From: Actinosynnema pretiosum
Lineage (GTDB): Bacteria; Actinomycetota; Actinomycetes; Mycobacteriales; Pseudonocardiaceae
Reading direction: 5' to 3'
Length of the DNA stretch: 64,000 nucleotides
Assembly: GCF_024171695.1 (NCBI RefSeq)
Contig: NZ_JAMTCF010000007.1
Location: 62,001-126,000, forward strand
Under the pieces are notes generated by a model, which worked only from the letters and a program-made list of their open reading frames with translations, was not told the DNA's origin and ran no database searches. Each line of letters starts with the position of its first letter. Position 1 is the stretch's first letter. The position numbers and the translations under genes are program-made. Below are positions 9,528 through 18,047 of this stretch, piece after piece.

Positions 9528-10463
9528 ATGGAGCTGGAAGCGGAGTTCGAGCGCGTCCTCGCCGCCGATCAGCGCGTCGAGCCCAGGGACTGGATGCCCG
9601 ACGGGTACCGGCGCACGCTCGTGCGGCAGATCGCCCAGCACGCGCACTCCGAGATCATCGGGATGCAGCCGGAGGGCAACTGGATCAGCCGCGCGCCCTC
9701 GCTGCGCCGCAAGGCGATCCTGCTGGCCAAGGTCCAGGACGAGGCGGGCCACGGCCTCTACCTCTACGCGGCGGCCGAGACCCTCGGCGCCGACCGGGCC
9801 GACCTGACCGAGCGGCTGATCACCGGTCGGCAGAAGTACTCCTCGATCTTCAACTACCCCACGCTGACCTTCGCCGACGTGGGCGTCATCGGCTGGCTCG
9901 TGGACGGCGCCGCCATCTGCAACCAGGTGCCGCTGTGCCGGACCTCGTACGGGCCGTACGCGCGGGCCATGATCCGGGTCTGCAAGGAGGAGTCCTTCCA
10001 CCAGCGGCAGGGCTACGAGCTGCTGGCCACGATGATGTCCGGCACCGACGCGCAGCGGTCGATGGTCCAGGACGCGGTGGACCGCTGGTGGTGGCCGTCG
10101 CTGATGATGTTCGGCCCGCCCGACGCGGAGAGCGCCAACACCGAGCGGTCCGTCGCCTGGCGGATCAAGCGCAACACCAACGACGAGCTGCGGCAGAAGT
10201 TCGTGGACATGACCGTCCCGCAGGCCGACAAGCTCGGCGTCACCCTGCCCGACCCCGAGCTGCGCTGGAACGCCGAGCGCGGGCGCCACGACTTCGGGAC
10301 CCCGGACTGGGACGAGTTCCGCCGGGTCGTCGGCGGGAGCGGGCCGTGCAACGCCCAGCGGGTCGCCCACCGGCGGACCGCCCACGAGGAGGGCGAGTGG
10401 GTGCGGGCCGCGGCCACCGCCCACGCCGCCAAGCGCGCGGCCCGAGAGGCGGGTGCGGCATGA
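9528..10463 (+). CDS. paaA: PaaA, phenylacetyl-CoA 1,2-epoxidase catalytic subunit
   Basis: Catalytic di-iron subunit of the multicomponent oxygenase that epoxidises the ring of phenylacetyl-CoA, the committing step of aerobic phenylacetate degradation. The 311-residue protein shows ferritin-like metal-binding helices: [31 protein letters not shown] (an ExxH ligand set) and [17 protein letters not shown] (the second ExxH), plus the family C-terminal LPDPELRWN. The ATG at 9528 is set 7 bases after a TAACAAT box (9514-9520), so the transcript may be leaderless. It overlaps paaB by the ATGA motif, heading a five-gene coupled operon. Confidence 0.96.
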   Translation: MELEAEFERVLAADQRVEPRDWMPDGYRRTLVRQIAQHAHSEIIGMQPEGNWISRAPSLRRKAILLAKVQDEAGHGLYLYAAAETLGADRADLTERLITGRQKYSSIFNYPTLTFADVGVIGWLVDGAAICNQVPLCRTSYGPYARAMIRVCKEESFHQRQGYELLATMMSGTDAQRSMVQDAVDRWWWPSLMMFGPPDAESANTERSVAWRIKRNTNDELRQKFVDMTVPQADKLGVTLPDPELRWNAERGRHDFGTPDWDEFRRVVGGSGPCNAQRVAHRRTAHEEGEWVRAAATAHAAKRAAREAGAA

Positions 10464-10750
10464 GCTCCGACGGTTCCTGGCCGCTGTGGGAGGTGTTCGT
10501 GCGGGGCAAGCGCGGGCTCAACCACGTGCACGTCGGCTCCCTGCACGCCCCCGACGCCGAGCTGGCGGTGCGCAACGCCCGCGACCTCTACACCCGGCGC
10601 AACGAGGGCGTGTCCATCTGGGTGGTGCCCGCCGAGGCGATCACCGCGTCCTCGCCGGACGAGAAGGACCCGTTCTTCGCGCCCAGCGGCGACAAGGTCT
10701 ACCGGCACCCGACCTTCTACGCCATCCCCGACGACGTCCCCCACCTGTGA
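10460..10750 (+). CDS. paaB: PaaB, phenylacetyl-CoA epoxidase subunit
   Basis: Small 96-residue subunit of the phenylacetyl-CoA epoxidase complex; in characterised systems it bridges the PaaA-PaaC catalytic units. The sequence is typical: [20 protein letters not shown] near the start, a [19 protein letters not shown] helix, the IWVVPAEAI strand and the C-terminal [17 protein letters not shown]. The ATG overlaps the paaA stop by four bases, and its own stop overlaps the paaC GTG, so translation of the three is probably coupled. Confidence 0.95.
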   Translation: MSSDGSWPLWEVFVRGKRGLNHVHVGSLHAPDAELAVRNARDLYTRRNEGVSIWVVPAEAITASSPDEKDPFFAPSGDKVYRHPTFYAIPDDVPHL

Positions 10751-11712
10751 GGCCCGCCGTGGAGCAGAGCAGCACCGGTGAGCAGGGCGGTGTCGGTCAG
10801 CAGGGCGGCGCAGGTGACGGGCACGGGCTCGCCGACCTCGCGGACGACGGCGAGTGGGGCGGTGGCGGGCACTGGGCGTTCGGCACCGGCTTCGCCGAAC
10901 CGCTCGCGGGCGTGGGGCGGGACGTGCCGGACGGGGTGGACCGGGGCGACCTGGCCGCCTACTGCCTGATGCTCGGCGACGACGCGCTCGTGCTGTCCCA
11001 GCGGCTCGCGCAGTGGTGCTCGCGCGCGCCCGAGCTGGAGGAGGACGTCGCGCTGGCCAACATCGCGCTCGACCTGCTCGGGCAGGCCAGGCTGCTGCTG
11101 ACCAGGGCGGGCGAGGTCGAGGGCGCCGGGCGGGACGAGGACGCGCTGGCCTACCTGCGCGACGAGCGCGAGTTCCGCAACGTGCACCTGGCCGAGATCG
11201 AGTGCGGGCCGTTCGCGGGCGGCGACTTCGCCACCACGATCGCCCGGCTGCTCGTGCTGTCCTCGTGGAAGCTGGCGGCGTTCGAGCGGCTGCGCGGCAG
11301 CGCCGACCCGGTGCTCGCGGCGGTCGCGGCCAAGGCGGTGAAGGAGCTGGCGTACCACCGGGACCACGCCGCGCAGTGGGCCGTGCGGCTCGGCGACGGC
11401 ACGGACGAGTCGCACCGCAGGATGCAAGCCGGGCTTGAGCGGGTGTGGCCGCACCTGGAGGAGCTGTTCACCGCGCACCCGGTGGAGCTGCGGCTGGCCG
11501 GGGTCGCGGTCGACCCCGGCGGGCTGCGCGCCGAGGTGGACGGGGTGCTGGACGCGGTGTGCGCGGCGGGTGGGCTGACCAGGCCCGATCCGGTTCCGGC
11601 CGCGCTGGTGGCCGGTCGGGGCGGGCGGGACGGGGTGCACACCGAGGTCATGGGGTACCTGCTGGCGGAGATGCAGCACGTGCACCGGTCGCTGCCGGGG
11701 GCGCGCTGGTGA
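10747..11712 (+). CDS. paaC: PaaC, phenylacetyl-CoA epoxidase structural subunit
   Basis: Structural partner of PaaA in the phenylacetyl-CoA epoxidase core. Of 321 residues, the first 45 or so are a Gly/Gln-rich extension; the ferritin-like body begins around DLAAYCLMLGDDALVLSQRL and continues through VALANIALDLLGQARLLL, FATTIARLLVLSSWKLAAFE and KELAYHRDHAAQW, ending with the EMQHVHRSLPGARW motif seen in the family. The GTG at 10747 overlaps the paaB stop (GTGA), which favours it over the GTG four codons later. The C-terminal GTGA overlap couples it to paaD. Confidence 0.93.
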   Translation: MRPAVEQSSTGEQGGVGQQGGAGDGHGLADLADDGEWGGGGHWAFGTGFAEPLAGVGRDVPDGVDRGDLAAYCLMLGDDALVLSQRLAQWCSRAPELEEDVALANIALDLLGQARLLLTRAGEVEGAGRDEDALAYLRDEREFRNVHLAEIECGPFAGGDFATTIARLLVLSSWKLAAFERLRGSADPVLAAVAAKAVKELAYHRDHAAQWAVRLGDGTDESHRRMQAGLERVWPHLEELFTAHPVELRLAGVAVDPGGLRAEVDGVLDAVCAAGGLTRPDPVPAALVAGRGGRDGVHTEVMGYLLAEMQHVHRSLPGARW

Positions 11713-12257
11713 GCGGGGCAGGCCGGTCCGCGCCCGGTTCGCCTGCGCCCGGTTCGCCCGCGCCCGGCCGGTCCGCGCTGGAGGTCGCCTCGGCGGTGCT
11801 CGACCCCGAGCTGCCCGTGCTGACCCTGGCCGACCTCGGCGTGCTGCGGGAGGTCGTGGAGCGCGACGGGCGGGTGCTGGTCACCATCACCCCCACCTAC
11901 TCGGGGTGCCCGGCCGTGGACGAGATGGGCGCCGACCTGCGGCGCGGGCTCACCGAGGCCGGGTTCGCCGACGTCGAGGTGCGCACCAGCCTGCACCCGG
12001 CGTGGACCACCGACTGGATCACCGAGGCGGGCCTGCGCAAGCTGCGCGAGGCGGGCATCGCGCCGCCGTCCAGGATCGGCCCGCGCCCGGTCGGCCCGGT
12101 GCCGCTGAACCTCGCGCCGCCGCCGAGCCGGGTGGTGTGCCCGCGCTGCGGGTCGGGCCGCACCGAGGAGCTGTCCCGGTTCGGCGCGACCGCGTGCAAG
12201 GCGCTGCGCCGCTGCCTGGCCTGCGCGGAGCCCTTCGAGCACGTCAAGGAGATCTAG
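11709..12257 (+). CDS. paaD: PaaD, phenylacetyl-CoA epoxidase assembly protein
   Basis: MIP18/SufT-like protein needed to mature the epoxidase, probably by iron-sulfur or di-iron cofactor delivery. The 182-residue protein has a Pro/Gly/Ser-rich N-terminal tail (1-20), the DUF59 domain (SALEVASAVLDPELPVLTLAD, TPTYSGCPAVDEM) with its conserved cysteine, and a C-terminal zinc-ribbon-like segment with Cys pairs VCPRCGS and RCLACAEPFEHVKEI. The GTG overlaps the paaC stop, and paaE begins one base after the stop, so it belongs to the same operon. Confidence 0.93.
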   Translation: MSGAGRSAPGSPAPGSPAPGRSALEVASAVLDPELPVLTLADLGVLREVVERDGRVLVTITPTYSGCPAVDEMGADLRRGLTEAGFADVEVRTSLHPAWTTDWITEAGLRKLREAGIAPPSRIGPRPVGPVPLNLAPPPSRVVCPRCGSGRTEELSRFGATACKALRRCLACAEPFEHVKEI

Positions 12258-13283
12258 ATGGCCTTCCACGACCTGGTGGTCTCCGCCGTCGAGCGGCTGT
12301 GCGCGGACGCCGTCGCGGTCACCTTCGCCGTGCCGCCCGAGCTGGCCGGGGAGTACGCGTTCCGGGCCGGGCAGCACGTGGCGCTGCGCGACGGGGACGA
12401 GCACCGGTCGTACTCGATCTGCGCGGCCGAGGGCGAGCCGCTGCGCATCGGCGTGCGGCGGGTCGAGGGCGGGCTGTTCTCGGTGCGGCTGGTCGACCGG
12501 GCGCGGGTCGGCGACGTGTTCCGGGTGGGCACCCCGCAGGGCCGGTTCACCCCGTCCGGCGGCGAGCACCACGGCCTGGTCGTGGCCGGGTCGGGCATCA
12601 CGCCCGCGCTGTCGATCGCGGCGACCGAGCTGGGGCGCGGGGCGCGGGTCAGCCTCGTCTACGGCAACCGGCGCAGCGACACGGTCATGTTCGCGGACGA
12701 GCTGGCCGACCTGAAGGACCGGCACCGGGGGCGGTTCCAGCTGGTGCACGTGCTGTCGCGGGAGCCGAGGGACGTGGAGCTGTTCAGCGGCAGGCTGGAC
12801 GCGGCCAGGCTGTCGGCGCTGCTGACCGGCGTGGTGCCCGCCGGGGACGTCGACCAGTGGTGGCTGTGCGGGCCGCACGGGCTGGTCAAGGACGCGCGGA
12901 AGGTGCTGGAGGGCCTGGGCGCGCCGGAGGGCAGCGTGCACCACGAGCTGTTCCACGTCGCCGAGCCGCCACCCCCGCCGAACCGGCCGGAGCGGGTGCT
13001 GGAGGACTTCGTGCCGGGCGTGGTGGTGCTGGACGGCCGCGAGACCCCCGTGGAGCTGCCCGGCGACGTGCCGGTCCTGGAGGCGGCCCAGCACGTGCGC
13101 GGCGACCTGCCGTTCGCGTGCCGGGGCGGGGTGTGCGGGACGTGCCGGGCGAAGCTGGTGACGGGTGAGGTGGAGATGCGCCGGAACTACGCCCTGGAAC
13201 CGCACGAGGTGGCGGCGGGGTTCGTGCTGACCTGCCAGTCGATGCCGGTGTCCGGGCCGATCAGGGTCGACTACGACGCTTGA
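12258..13283 (+). CDS. paaE: PaaE, phenylacetyl-CoA epoxidase reductase
   Basis: NAD(P)H-dependent reductase that feeds electrons to the epoxidase. The 341-residue protein has a ferredoxin-NADP reductase-type FAD domain (FRAGQHVALRDGDEHRSYSIC near residues 35-55), an NAD(P)-binding domain (GLVVAGSGITPALSIA, LVYGNRR, WWLCGPHGLV) and a C-terminal plant-type [2Fe-2S] ferredoxin domain (FACRGGVCGTCRAKLV with C-x4-C-x2-C and a later Cys in LTCQSMP). It starts directly after the paaD stop and ends the paaABCDE operon. The other paa genes (paaG, Z, J, K) are not in this window. Confidence 0.95.
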   Translation: MAFHDLVVSAVERLCADAVAVTFAVPPELAGEYAFRAGQHVALRDGDEHRSYSICAAEGEPLRIGVRRVEGGLFSVRLVDRARVGDVFRVGTPQGRFTPSGGEHHGLVVAGSGITPALSIAATELGRGARVSLVYGNRRSDTVMFADELADLKDRHRGRFQLVHVLSREPRDVELFSGRLDAARLSALLTGVVPAGDVDQWWLCGPHGLVKDARKVLEGLGAPEGSVHHELFHVAEPPPPPNRPERVLEDFVPGVVVLDGRETPVELPGDVPVLEAAQHVRGDLPFACRGGVCGTCRAKLVTGEVEMRRNYALEPHEVAAGFVLTCQSMPVSGPIRVDYDA

Positions 13284-13300
13284 TCTGGCACCATCGGCTG

Positions 13301-13969
13301 ATGCGCAACTGGGTGCTGGGCGGTTTGGCGGCGGGGTCGCTGCTCGTGATGCTGCTCACGATCGCGGCGGTCGACGACATGTGGTCCGCCGGGGGCGTGG
13401 TGGGCGTGCTGACGCTGCTCACCATGAGCCTGATGTTCGGCGGTCTGCCGGGTCTGGCGATCGGCGCCCTGATCGGGGCGCTCCGCAAGCGCGCCGCGAC
13501 CCGCTTCCAACCCGCGTTCCCCCAGTCCGCGCCGTTCCACCAGCAGCCGCCGGTGCCGCAGTTCCCGACCCCGTCGCCCCCGATGGGCGTGCCCGCGACG
13601 CACGCGGGCCCCACCGACCGGTGGGGCGCGATGGTCGGCCGGTGCGAGCTGTCGGTCCGCAGGGTGGCCGCCGCAGCGGCGACCGTGCCCCCGTCGCCGG
13701 GCGCGGAGTGGCTGAACCGCATCGTCGGCCAGTTCACGGCCGAGCTGAACGACGTCCGCCGCATCGCAGACCTGGGCCGTGCCCTGGAGGCGACCGCCCA
13801 GGACCACCCGGTGAGCCAGCGGCTCGCGGCGGCGGTGAAGGACTTCACGGCGTTCGAGGACGAGGCCGGTCGTGTGGCGCTGAGGTTGGTGGAACAACCC
13901 GACCTCGCGTCGGCGCGGGTGCACCTGGAGATGCTGGAGCAGCAGGTGCCGAACCTGGCGCAGGGGTGA
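13301..13969 (+). CDS. Hypothetical membrane protein
   Basis: A protein of 222 residues from the ATG at 13301 (a TTG start at 13280 overlapping paaE is possible). Two hydrophobic segments lie within residues 1-60 (WVLGGLAAGSLLVMLLTIAA and a Leu/Gly-rich helix to about 60), followed by a Pro/Gln-rich linker (70-110) and a helical cytoplasmic C-terminal domain (RWGAMVGRCELSVRRVAAAA onward). No enzymatic motif. It lies downstream of paaE on the same strand, but nothing ties it to phenylacetate metabolism. It is followed by hairpins. Confidence 0.6.
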   Translation: MRNWVLGGLAAGSLLVMLLTIAAVDDMWSAGGVVGVLTLLTMSLMFGGLPGLAIGALIGALRKRAATRFQPAFPQSAPFHQQPPVPQFPTPSPPMGVPATHAGPTDRWGAMVGRCELSVRRVAAAAATVPPSPGAEWLNRIVGQFTAELNDVRRIADLGRALEATAQDHPVSQRLAAAVKDFTAFEDEAGRVALRLVEQPDLASARVHLEMLEQQVPNLAQG

Positions 13970-13990
13970 AGCGGGGCCTGGACAGCGCGA

Positions 13991-14052
13991 AACCCGGCAA
14001 CCAGTCGTCCGGCTGGTAAACCGGGTTCACTTCCGGGCCCTATTGGGCCCGG
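13991..14052. terminator. Two tandem hairpins between convergent genes
   Basis: The first hairpin pairs AACCCGG (13991-13997) with CCGGGTT (14021-14027) and, inside it, ACCAG with CTGGT. The second is a perfect 8-bp inverted repeat, CCGGGCCC TATT GGGCCCGG, at 14033-14052. They sit between the convergent gene ending at 13969 and the IMPase-family gene ending at 14109, and can serve both strands. There is no long U-tract, as is common in actinobacterial terminators. Confidence 0.65.
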
Positions 14053-14108
14053 CACAACCCAGCGTACTGCAAACGGAGCAGTGCGTGCAACAGCTTTCGC
14101 GACCGCGC

Positions 14109-14933
14109 TCACCGCGCCATCGACGACCGCCACCACCCCAGCACCTCCTCCGCCACCTCCGGCGCCGCCACGAGCAGGCCGTCCTCCGGCAGCCTCGCGT
14201 CGTCGCCGCGCCGGTCGAGGACCGCCGCGCCCGACTCGACGGCCAGGGACACCGCCCCCGCCACGTCCCACTCGTGGTAGCTGTCCAGCACCGCCGCCGC
14301 CGCGTGGCCCAGTGCCACCTGCGCCACGGCCAGCGCCTTCGAGCCCAGCACCCGCACGCCCGTCCCGGCCCCCGCCGCGCGCGAGATGAACTCGCCCATC
14401 CCCGGCCACGGGCCCGTCCGCGTCATCTCGGTGCACACGATCGCGTTCGCCGGCTTGTCGCCCAGCCGCACCGGCGTGCCGTTCGCGCGCATCCCGCGCC
14501 CCCGCGCCGCCGCGTAGATCTGCGCCCGGTACGGGTCCGCCACCACGCCCACGACCGGGCCCCAGCGGTCGACCAGCGCCAGGCTGTACGCGCACCACGG
14601 GACCCCGGCCACGTAGTTCGCGCCGCCGTCCACCGGGTCGACCACCCACCGGTACTCCGCGTCCGGCGCAACCGGGCCCGCCGAGTCCTCGCAGAACACC
14701 GGGATCGCCGGGAACTCGGCGGTCAGCACCCGGCGGGTGTGCCGTTCCAGGGTCCGGTCGGTGTCCGTCACCCAGTCGAAGGGGGAGGCGTCCTCGTCCG
14801 GTCGCGCTCCGCGACCGGCCGTCGCCATGATCACATCCGAAGCGTCGTTGGCCAGCCGCCCCGCCACTTCGAGCGCCAGCGACACCAGGCCCGGATCGGC
14901 TGGCTGGGTCGGGCGGGACGACAAGACCGTCAT
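14109..14933 (-). CDS. Inositol monophosphatase family protein
   Basis: Metal-dependent sugar-phosphate phosphatase fold. The 274-residue protein shows the two family signatures: WVVDPVDGGANYVAGVPW (Mg2+-binding aspartates) and HEWDVAGAVSLAVESGAAV. The WVTDTDRTLERH segment corresponds to the metal-binding Asp in motif 1, and CEDSAG stands where GEE/GEES is usual, a mild divergence. Possible roles include inositol-1-phosphate, histidinol-phosphate or 3'-phosphoadenosine phosphate hydrolysis; sequence alone does not decide. It is divergent from menG, with about 157 bp between them. Confidence 0.85.
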   Translation of the reverse strand: MTVLSSRPTQPADPGLVSLALEVAGRLANDASDVIMATAGRGARPDEDASPFDWVTDTDRTLERHTRRVLTAEFPAIPVFCEDSAGPVAPDAEYRWVVDPVDGGANYVAGVPWCAYSLALVDRWGPVVGVVADPYRAQIYAAARGRGMRANGTPVRLGDKPANAIVCTEMTRTGPWPGMGEFISRAAGAGTGVRVLGSKALAVAQVALGHAAAAVLDSYHEWDVAGAVSLAVESGAAVLDRRGDDARLPEDGLLVAAPEVAEEVLGWWRSSMAR

Positions 14934-15090
14934 GCCGACCTAGTGTCACGGCTCCTGGTGTCCGCGACGCGACCTCCCGGTGAAGCGGCGACGAACGTCA
15001 AGCGCGACACGCGCTGTTCCGACGCCGTTCACACCACCGAGAGTGACGTGCGAGGTGAGAACACCCCGCCGCGTCACTTAGTCTTCACAC

Positions 15091-15783
15091 ATGTCGCGCG
15101 CAGGTCTGGACAAGAACCCCCGCGAGGTCGCCGAGATGTTCGACGGCGTGGCGGAGGGTTACGACCGCACCAACTCCGTCATGACACTGGGGTTCGACCG
15201 GCGCTGGCGGGAGTGGAGCAGGCGGGTGCTGGACGCCCGCCCCGGTGAGAAGGTGCTGGACCTGGCCGCGGGCACCGCGGTGTCCACGGTCGAGTACGCC
15301 GAGTCGGGCGCCTGGTGCGTCGCCGCAGACTTCTCCATCGGGATGCTGCGCGGCGGGGCCAAGCGGGCGGTGCCCAAGGTCGCCGCCGACGCGCTGCACC
15401 TGCCCTTCCGCGACGGCGCCTTCGACGCGGTCACGGTCTCGTTCGGCCTGCGGAACTTCCAGGACACCGAGGCGGCGCTGCGGGAGATGGCGCGGGTCGT
15501 GCGCCCCGGCGGCAGGCTCGTGGTGTGCGAGGTGTCCAGCCCGACCTTCGGACCGTTCCGCGCGGTGTACAAGCGGCACCTGCTGAAGGTGCTGCCGGTG
15601 GTGGCCAAGCGGGTGTCGTCCAACCCGGTCGCCTACAACTACCTCGCCGAGTCGATGGCCACCTGGCCCGACCAGCGCGCGCTCGGCGAGATCGTCGCCC
15701 GAGCCGGGTGGGACGACGTCGCCTGGTTCAACCTGACCGGCGGACTGGTCGCCCTGCACCGCGCGGTCAAGCCGCTCGACTGA
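15091..15783 (+). CDS. menG: MenG/UbiE, demethylmenaquinone methyltransferase
   Basis: SAM-dependent C-methyltransferase catalysing the methylation of demethylmenaquinone to menaquinone. The 230-residue protein has the N-terminal [20 protein letters not shown], the SAM motif [16 protein letters not shown], the [15 protein letters not shown] motif diagnostic of UbiE/MenG and [20 protein letters not shown] -10-like box at 15079-15084 ends six bases before the ATG, suggesting a leaderless mRNA. The substrate would come from MenA (3995), and the product is the quinone used by the nuo complex encoded downstream. Confidence 0.95.
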   Translation: MSRAGLDKNPREVAEMFDGVAEGYDRTNSVMTLGFDRRWREWSRRVLDARPGEKVLDLAAGTAVSTVEYAESGAWCVAADFSIGMLRGGAKRAVPKVAADALHLPFRDGAFDAVTVSFGLRNFQDTEAALREMARVVRPGGRLVVCEVSSPTFGPFRAVYKRHLLKVLPVVAKRVSSNPVAYNYLAESMATWPDQRALGEIVARAGWDDVAWFNLTGGLVALHRAVKPLD

Positions 15784-15938
15784 CGGGGCGAGCGGTAGAC
15801 AGGCGGTAGACGAGCGGTGGGCGAGCGGTAGGCAGGCTGAGCGGCGGGTGGCGTTCGGCGGGCAGGCGGGGCGGCGGTCGGAGCACTGCCGCACTGCACC
15901 GCACGACCGCACGGCTGAAGCGCGGCATCACTAACCCG

Positions 15939-15973
15939 TACTGCCAACTGTTGACTGTCAACAGTTGGCAGTA
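15939..15973. promoter_or_regulatory. 35-bp perfect inverted repeat, possible operator or terminator
   Basis: The arms TACTGCCAACTGTTGA and TCAACAGTTGGCAGTA pair over 16 bp with only CTG between them. It is much more AT-rich than its surroundings. It lies 155 bp after the menG stop and about 550 bp before menJ. It could be a high-affinity repressor operator or an RNA hairpin; there is no U-tract after it and no regulator gene next to it. Confidence 0.55.
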
Positions 15974-16495
15974 TCAGCCCTGCGCGTGGGCGACCGCGCC
16001 CCCGCCCAACGGGCGCGGTCCGAACGGTTCGATCCACCTCCGCTCATCGCTGAGCGTGACGCACGCCGCAAAAATCGTCACTCCGCCGTCGACCGGCGAT
16101 CCGGGACCAAGATCCTGAACACCCCTAGGACCGAGGTCCCAGGGGCAAAAGTGTGGCCTGTGCCACCGGAAAACCCGAGCTTCGGACCTCCGAGGTCCGG
16201 CTTCGGCCTCCCGACGCCACGTCCGGCGCCCCCGCCGCCCCGCCCAGCACACCCACCGCCACCCCCGTGACCCGGCCCCACCCGCGCCGACGCCCCCGCG
16301 CCCGCCCGCGCGACCCGTCCGCGCTCCTCGGCCACCGGCACCCCCGCGCCCCTCGCCCCTCCCGCCGCCACCCGCGCCGGAAACTGCCAGGTAACTCCCA
16401 GGACGCCCCCGTCCCCACCCACCCCGCCGCCCGCCGAGCGCCGGTCATGTCCGGTCTCGTCCCATTCAGGGTCAGTAGACTCCCGACCACTGGTT

Positions 16496-16511
16496 TGTGA
16501 ACAAGTGCACA
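16496..16511. promoter_or_regulatory. Rex-like operator upstream of menJ
   Basis: TGTGAACAAGTGCACA matches the Rex operator consensus TGTGAACNNGTTCACA at all but one defined position, and the flanks extend it to TTGTG...CACAA. It lies 15 bp downstream of a TAGACT -10-like box (16476-16481) and overlaps the start of the AAGGAG ribosome site of menJ. Rex is the NADH/NAD+-sensing repressor of respiratory genes in actinomycetes. The assignment is by sequence match only. Confidence 0.6.
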
Positions 16512-16521
16512 AGGAGCGGGG

Positions 16522-17802
16522 ATGACGACTCCCAGCCGCCGCAGGGCGGACGAGGACGCCGAAGTGATCGTGGTCGGCGCGGGTCCCGCGGGCTCGACCG
16601 CCGCCACCTACCTGGCGCGGGCAGGCCTTGACGTGCTGCTGCTGGAGAAGGGCAGCTTCCCCCGCGAGAAGGTCTGCGGCGACGGGCTGACCCCGCGCGG
16701 CGTCAAGCAGCTGATCGACCTCGGCATCGACACCCGCGAGGAAGCGGGCTGGCTGCACAACAAGGGCCTGCGGGTGGTCGGCGGCGGGGTCACCATGGAG
16801 CTGGCCTGGCCCGAGCTGGCCTCGTTCCCGCCCTACGGCGTGGTGCGGCCCCGGCAGGACTTCGACGACATGCTGGCCAAGGCCGCCGTCGAGGCGGGGG
16901 CCAGGCTCAAGGAGAACAACAACGTCACCGGCGCGGTCGTCGAGCGCGGCCGGGTGGTGGGCGTGACGGCCAAGGTCGGCAAGGACAAGGAGCCGGTCAC
17001 CTACCGCGCGCCGCTGGTCCTGGCCTGCGACGGCGTGTCCGCGCGCCTGGCGCTGTCGGTGGGCCTGCAGAAGGACGACGCGAAGCCGATGGGCGTCGCG
17101 GTGCGCCGCTACTACGCGAGCCCGCGCACCAAGGACGACCACCTGGAGTCGCACCTGGAGCTGTGGGACCGCAAGAACAACGTGCTGCTCCCCGGCTACG
17201 GCTGGATCTTCGGCATGGGCGACGGCACGGTCAACGTGGGCCTGGGCATCCTGAGCACCTCGAAGGCCTACGGCACCACGGACTACCGCGCGCTGCTCAA
17301 GTCCTGGCTGGACGGCACGCCGGAGGAGTGGGGCTTCCGCGAGGAGAACGCCACCAGCCGCATCGGCGGCGCCGCGCTGCCCATGGGCCTGAACCGCAAG
17401 CCGCACTACAGCAACGGGTTGCTGCTGGTCGGCGACGCGGGCGGCATGGTCAACCCGTTCAACGGCGAGGGCATCGGCTACGCGATGGAGTCCGCCAAGA
17501 TCGCCGCGGAGACCGTCGTGCAGGCCATGGCCAGGCCCGACGGCCCCAGCCGGGAGCGCGCGCTGCACGGCTACCCGGTGCGCATCGAGCAGGCCCTCGG
17601 CAGCTACTACCGGCTCGGGAACATCTTCAGCAAGCTCATCGGCAACCCCACGATCATGAGCACCGCGACCAAGTACGGACTTCCGCGCAAGGGCCTTATG
17701 AAACTTGTGCTGAAGCTCCTCGCTGGGCTATACGACCCGAAGGACGGGGACGCTTTCGACCGCATCATCACGGCGGCGACGAAGATGGCTCCAACGGCTT
17801 AG
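16522..17802 (+). CDS. menJ: Geranylgeranyl reductase-family FAD protein, MenJ-type menaquinone reductase
   Basis: FAD-dependent reductase of the geranylgeranyl reductase family; in mycobacteria the homologue MenJ saturates one isoprene unit of the menaquinone side chain. The 426-residue protein has the dinucleotide-binding GAGPAGSTAATYLARAGL near residue 20, KVCGDGLTPRGVKQL, LACDGVSARLA, the LLVGDAGGMVNPFNGEGI FAD motif and the family Tyr/Trp-rich catalytic half. AAGGAG precedes the ATG at a normal distance. Adjacent menG, the nuo operon and a nearby polyprenyl synthase support a quinone-tail role. A Rex-like operator overlaps its leader. Confidence 0.87.
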   Translation: MTTPSRRRADEDAEVIVVGAGPAGSTAATYLARAGLDVLLLEKGSFPREKVCGDGLTPRGVKQLIDLGIDTREEAGWLHNKGLRVVGGGVTMELAWPELASFPPYGVVRPRQDFDDMLAKAAVEAGARLKENNNVTGAVVERGRVVGVTAKVGKDKEPVTYRAPLVLACDGVSARLALSVGLQKDDAKPMGVAVRRYYASPRTKDDHLESHLELWDRKNNVLLPGYGWIFGMGDGTVNVGLGILSTSKAYGTTDYRALLKSWLDGTPEEWGFREENATSRIGGAALPMGLNRKPHYSNGLLLVGDAGGMVNPFNGEGIGYAMESAKIAAETVVQAMARPDGPSRERALHGYPVRIEQALGSYYRLGNIFSKLIGNPTIMSTATKYGLPRKGLMKLVLKLLAGLYDPKDGDAFDRIITAATKMAPTA

Positions 17803-17821
17803 TCGACTCACCCGAACGAAG

Positions 17822-17857
17822 CAGCGCCGATTCTCGGATCGGCGCTGTTTCCTTTTT
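17822..17857 (+). terminator. Intrinsic terminator after menJ
   Basis: Perfect 10-bp stem CAGCGCCGAT / ATCGGCGCTG with a 6-base loop (TCTCGG), followed by TTTCCTTTTT. This is a classic rho-independent terminator and isolates menJ from the nuo promoter. Confidence 0.9.
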
Positions 17858-17965
17858 CTACGAACCAGCTCGGCCTTCCCGCGCCGCTGTCGCGTGCCTA
17901 CCCTGCGTGTTTTCGCAGGTCACGAAGGTTACTGGGGGTGGCTGTTCGTCCGTTCTGGGGAGTTC

Positions 17966-17971
17966 TAGACT
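17966..17971 (+). promoter_or_regulatory. Candidate -10 box of the nuo operon
   Basis: TAGACT, a good match to the actinobacterial -10 consensus TANNNT, lies 14 bp upstream of the first Rex operator and about 180 bp before nuoA. The -35 region is weak. A Rex dimer bound at the downstream operators would block this promoter. Confidence 0.5.
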
Positions 17972-17984
17972 GGGGTCCGGGTCA

Positions 17985-18000
17985 TGTGAATCACTTCACA
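17985..18000. promoter_or_regulatory. Rex operator 1 of the nuo operon
   Basis: TGTGAATCACTTCACA has both perfect 6-bp Rex half-sites, TGTGAA and TTCACA, around a 4-base centre. It lies just downstream of the candidate -10 box. The nuo operon is a known Rex target in Streptomyces; here the assignment rests on sequence. Confidence 0.78.
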
Positions 18001-18016
18001 GCTGTCTGTCAGACTT

Positions 18017-18032
18017 TGTGAAGGCTTTCACA
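18017..18032. promoter_or_regulatory. Rex operator 2 of the nuo operon
   Basis: TGTGAAGGCTTTCACA, extended to TTGTGAA-N4-TTCACAA, matches the general bacterial Rex consensus at every defined base. Its centre is 32 bp from that of operator 1, about three helical turns, so two Rex dimers could bind on the same face of the DNA. Confidence 0.8.
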
Positions 18033-18047
18033 AGCGACCTGCGGATT

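Larger units (their letters stand above)
15784..16521. other. Long intergenic region between menG and menJ
   Basis: About 740 bp without a supportable gene. From left to right it holds a short stretch of degenerate GCGGTAGAC/GAGCGGTGG repeats (15790-15860), a 35-bp perfect inverted repeat (15939-15973, listed separately), a strongly C-rich + strand from about 16190 to 16440 whose apparent frames look like compositional artefacts (runs of Pro/Arg), a TAGACT -10-like box at 16476-16481 and a Rex-like operator (listed separately) just before menJ. Confidence 0.6.

Noticed and set aside
16150..16500. Pro/Arg-rich open frames in the menG-menJ gap
   Set aside because: No ribosome site, no recognisable motif and composition typical of C-rich noncoding DNA.
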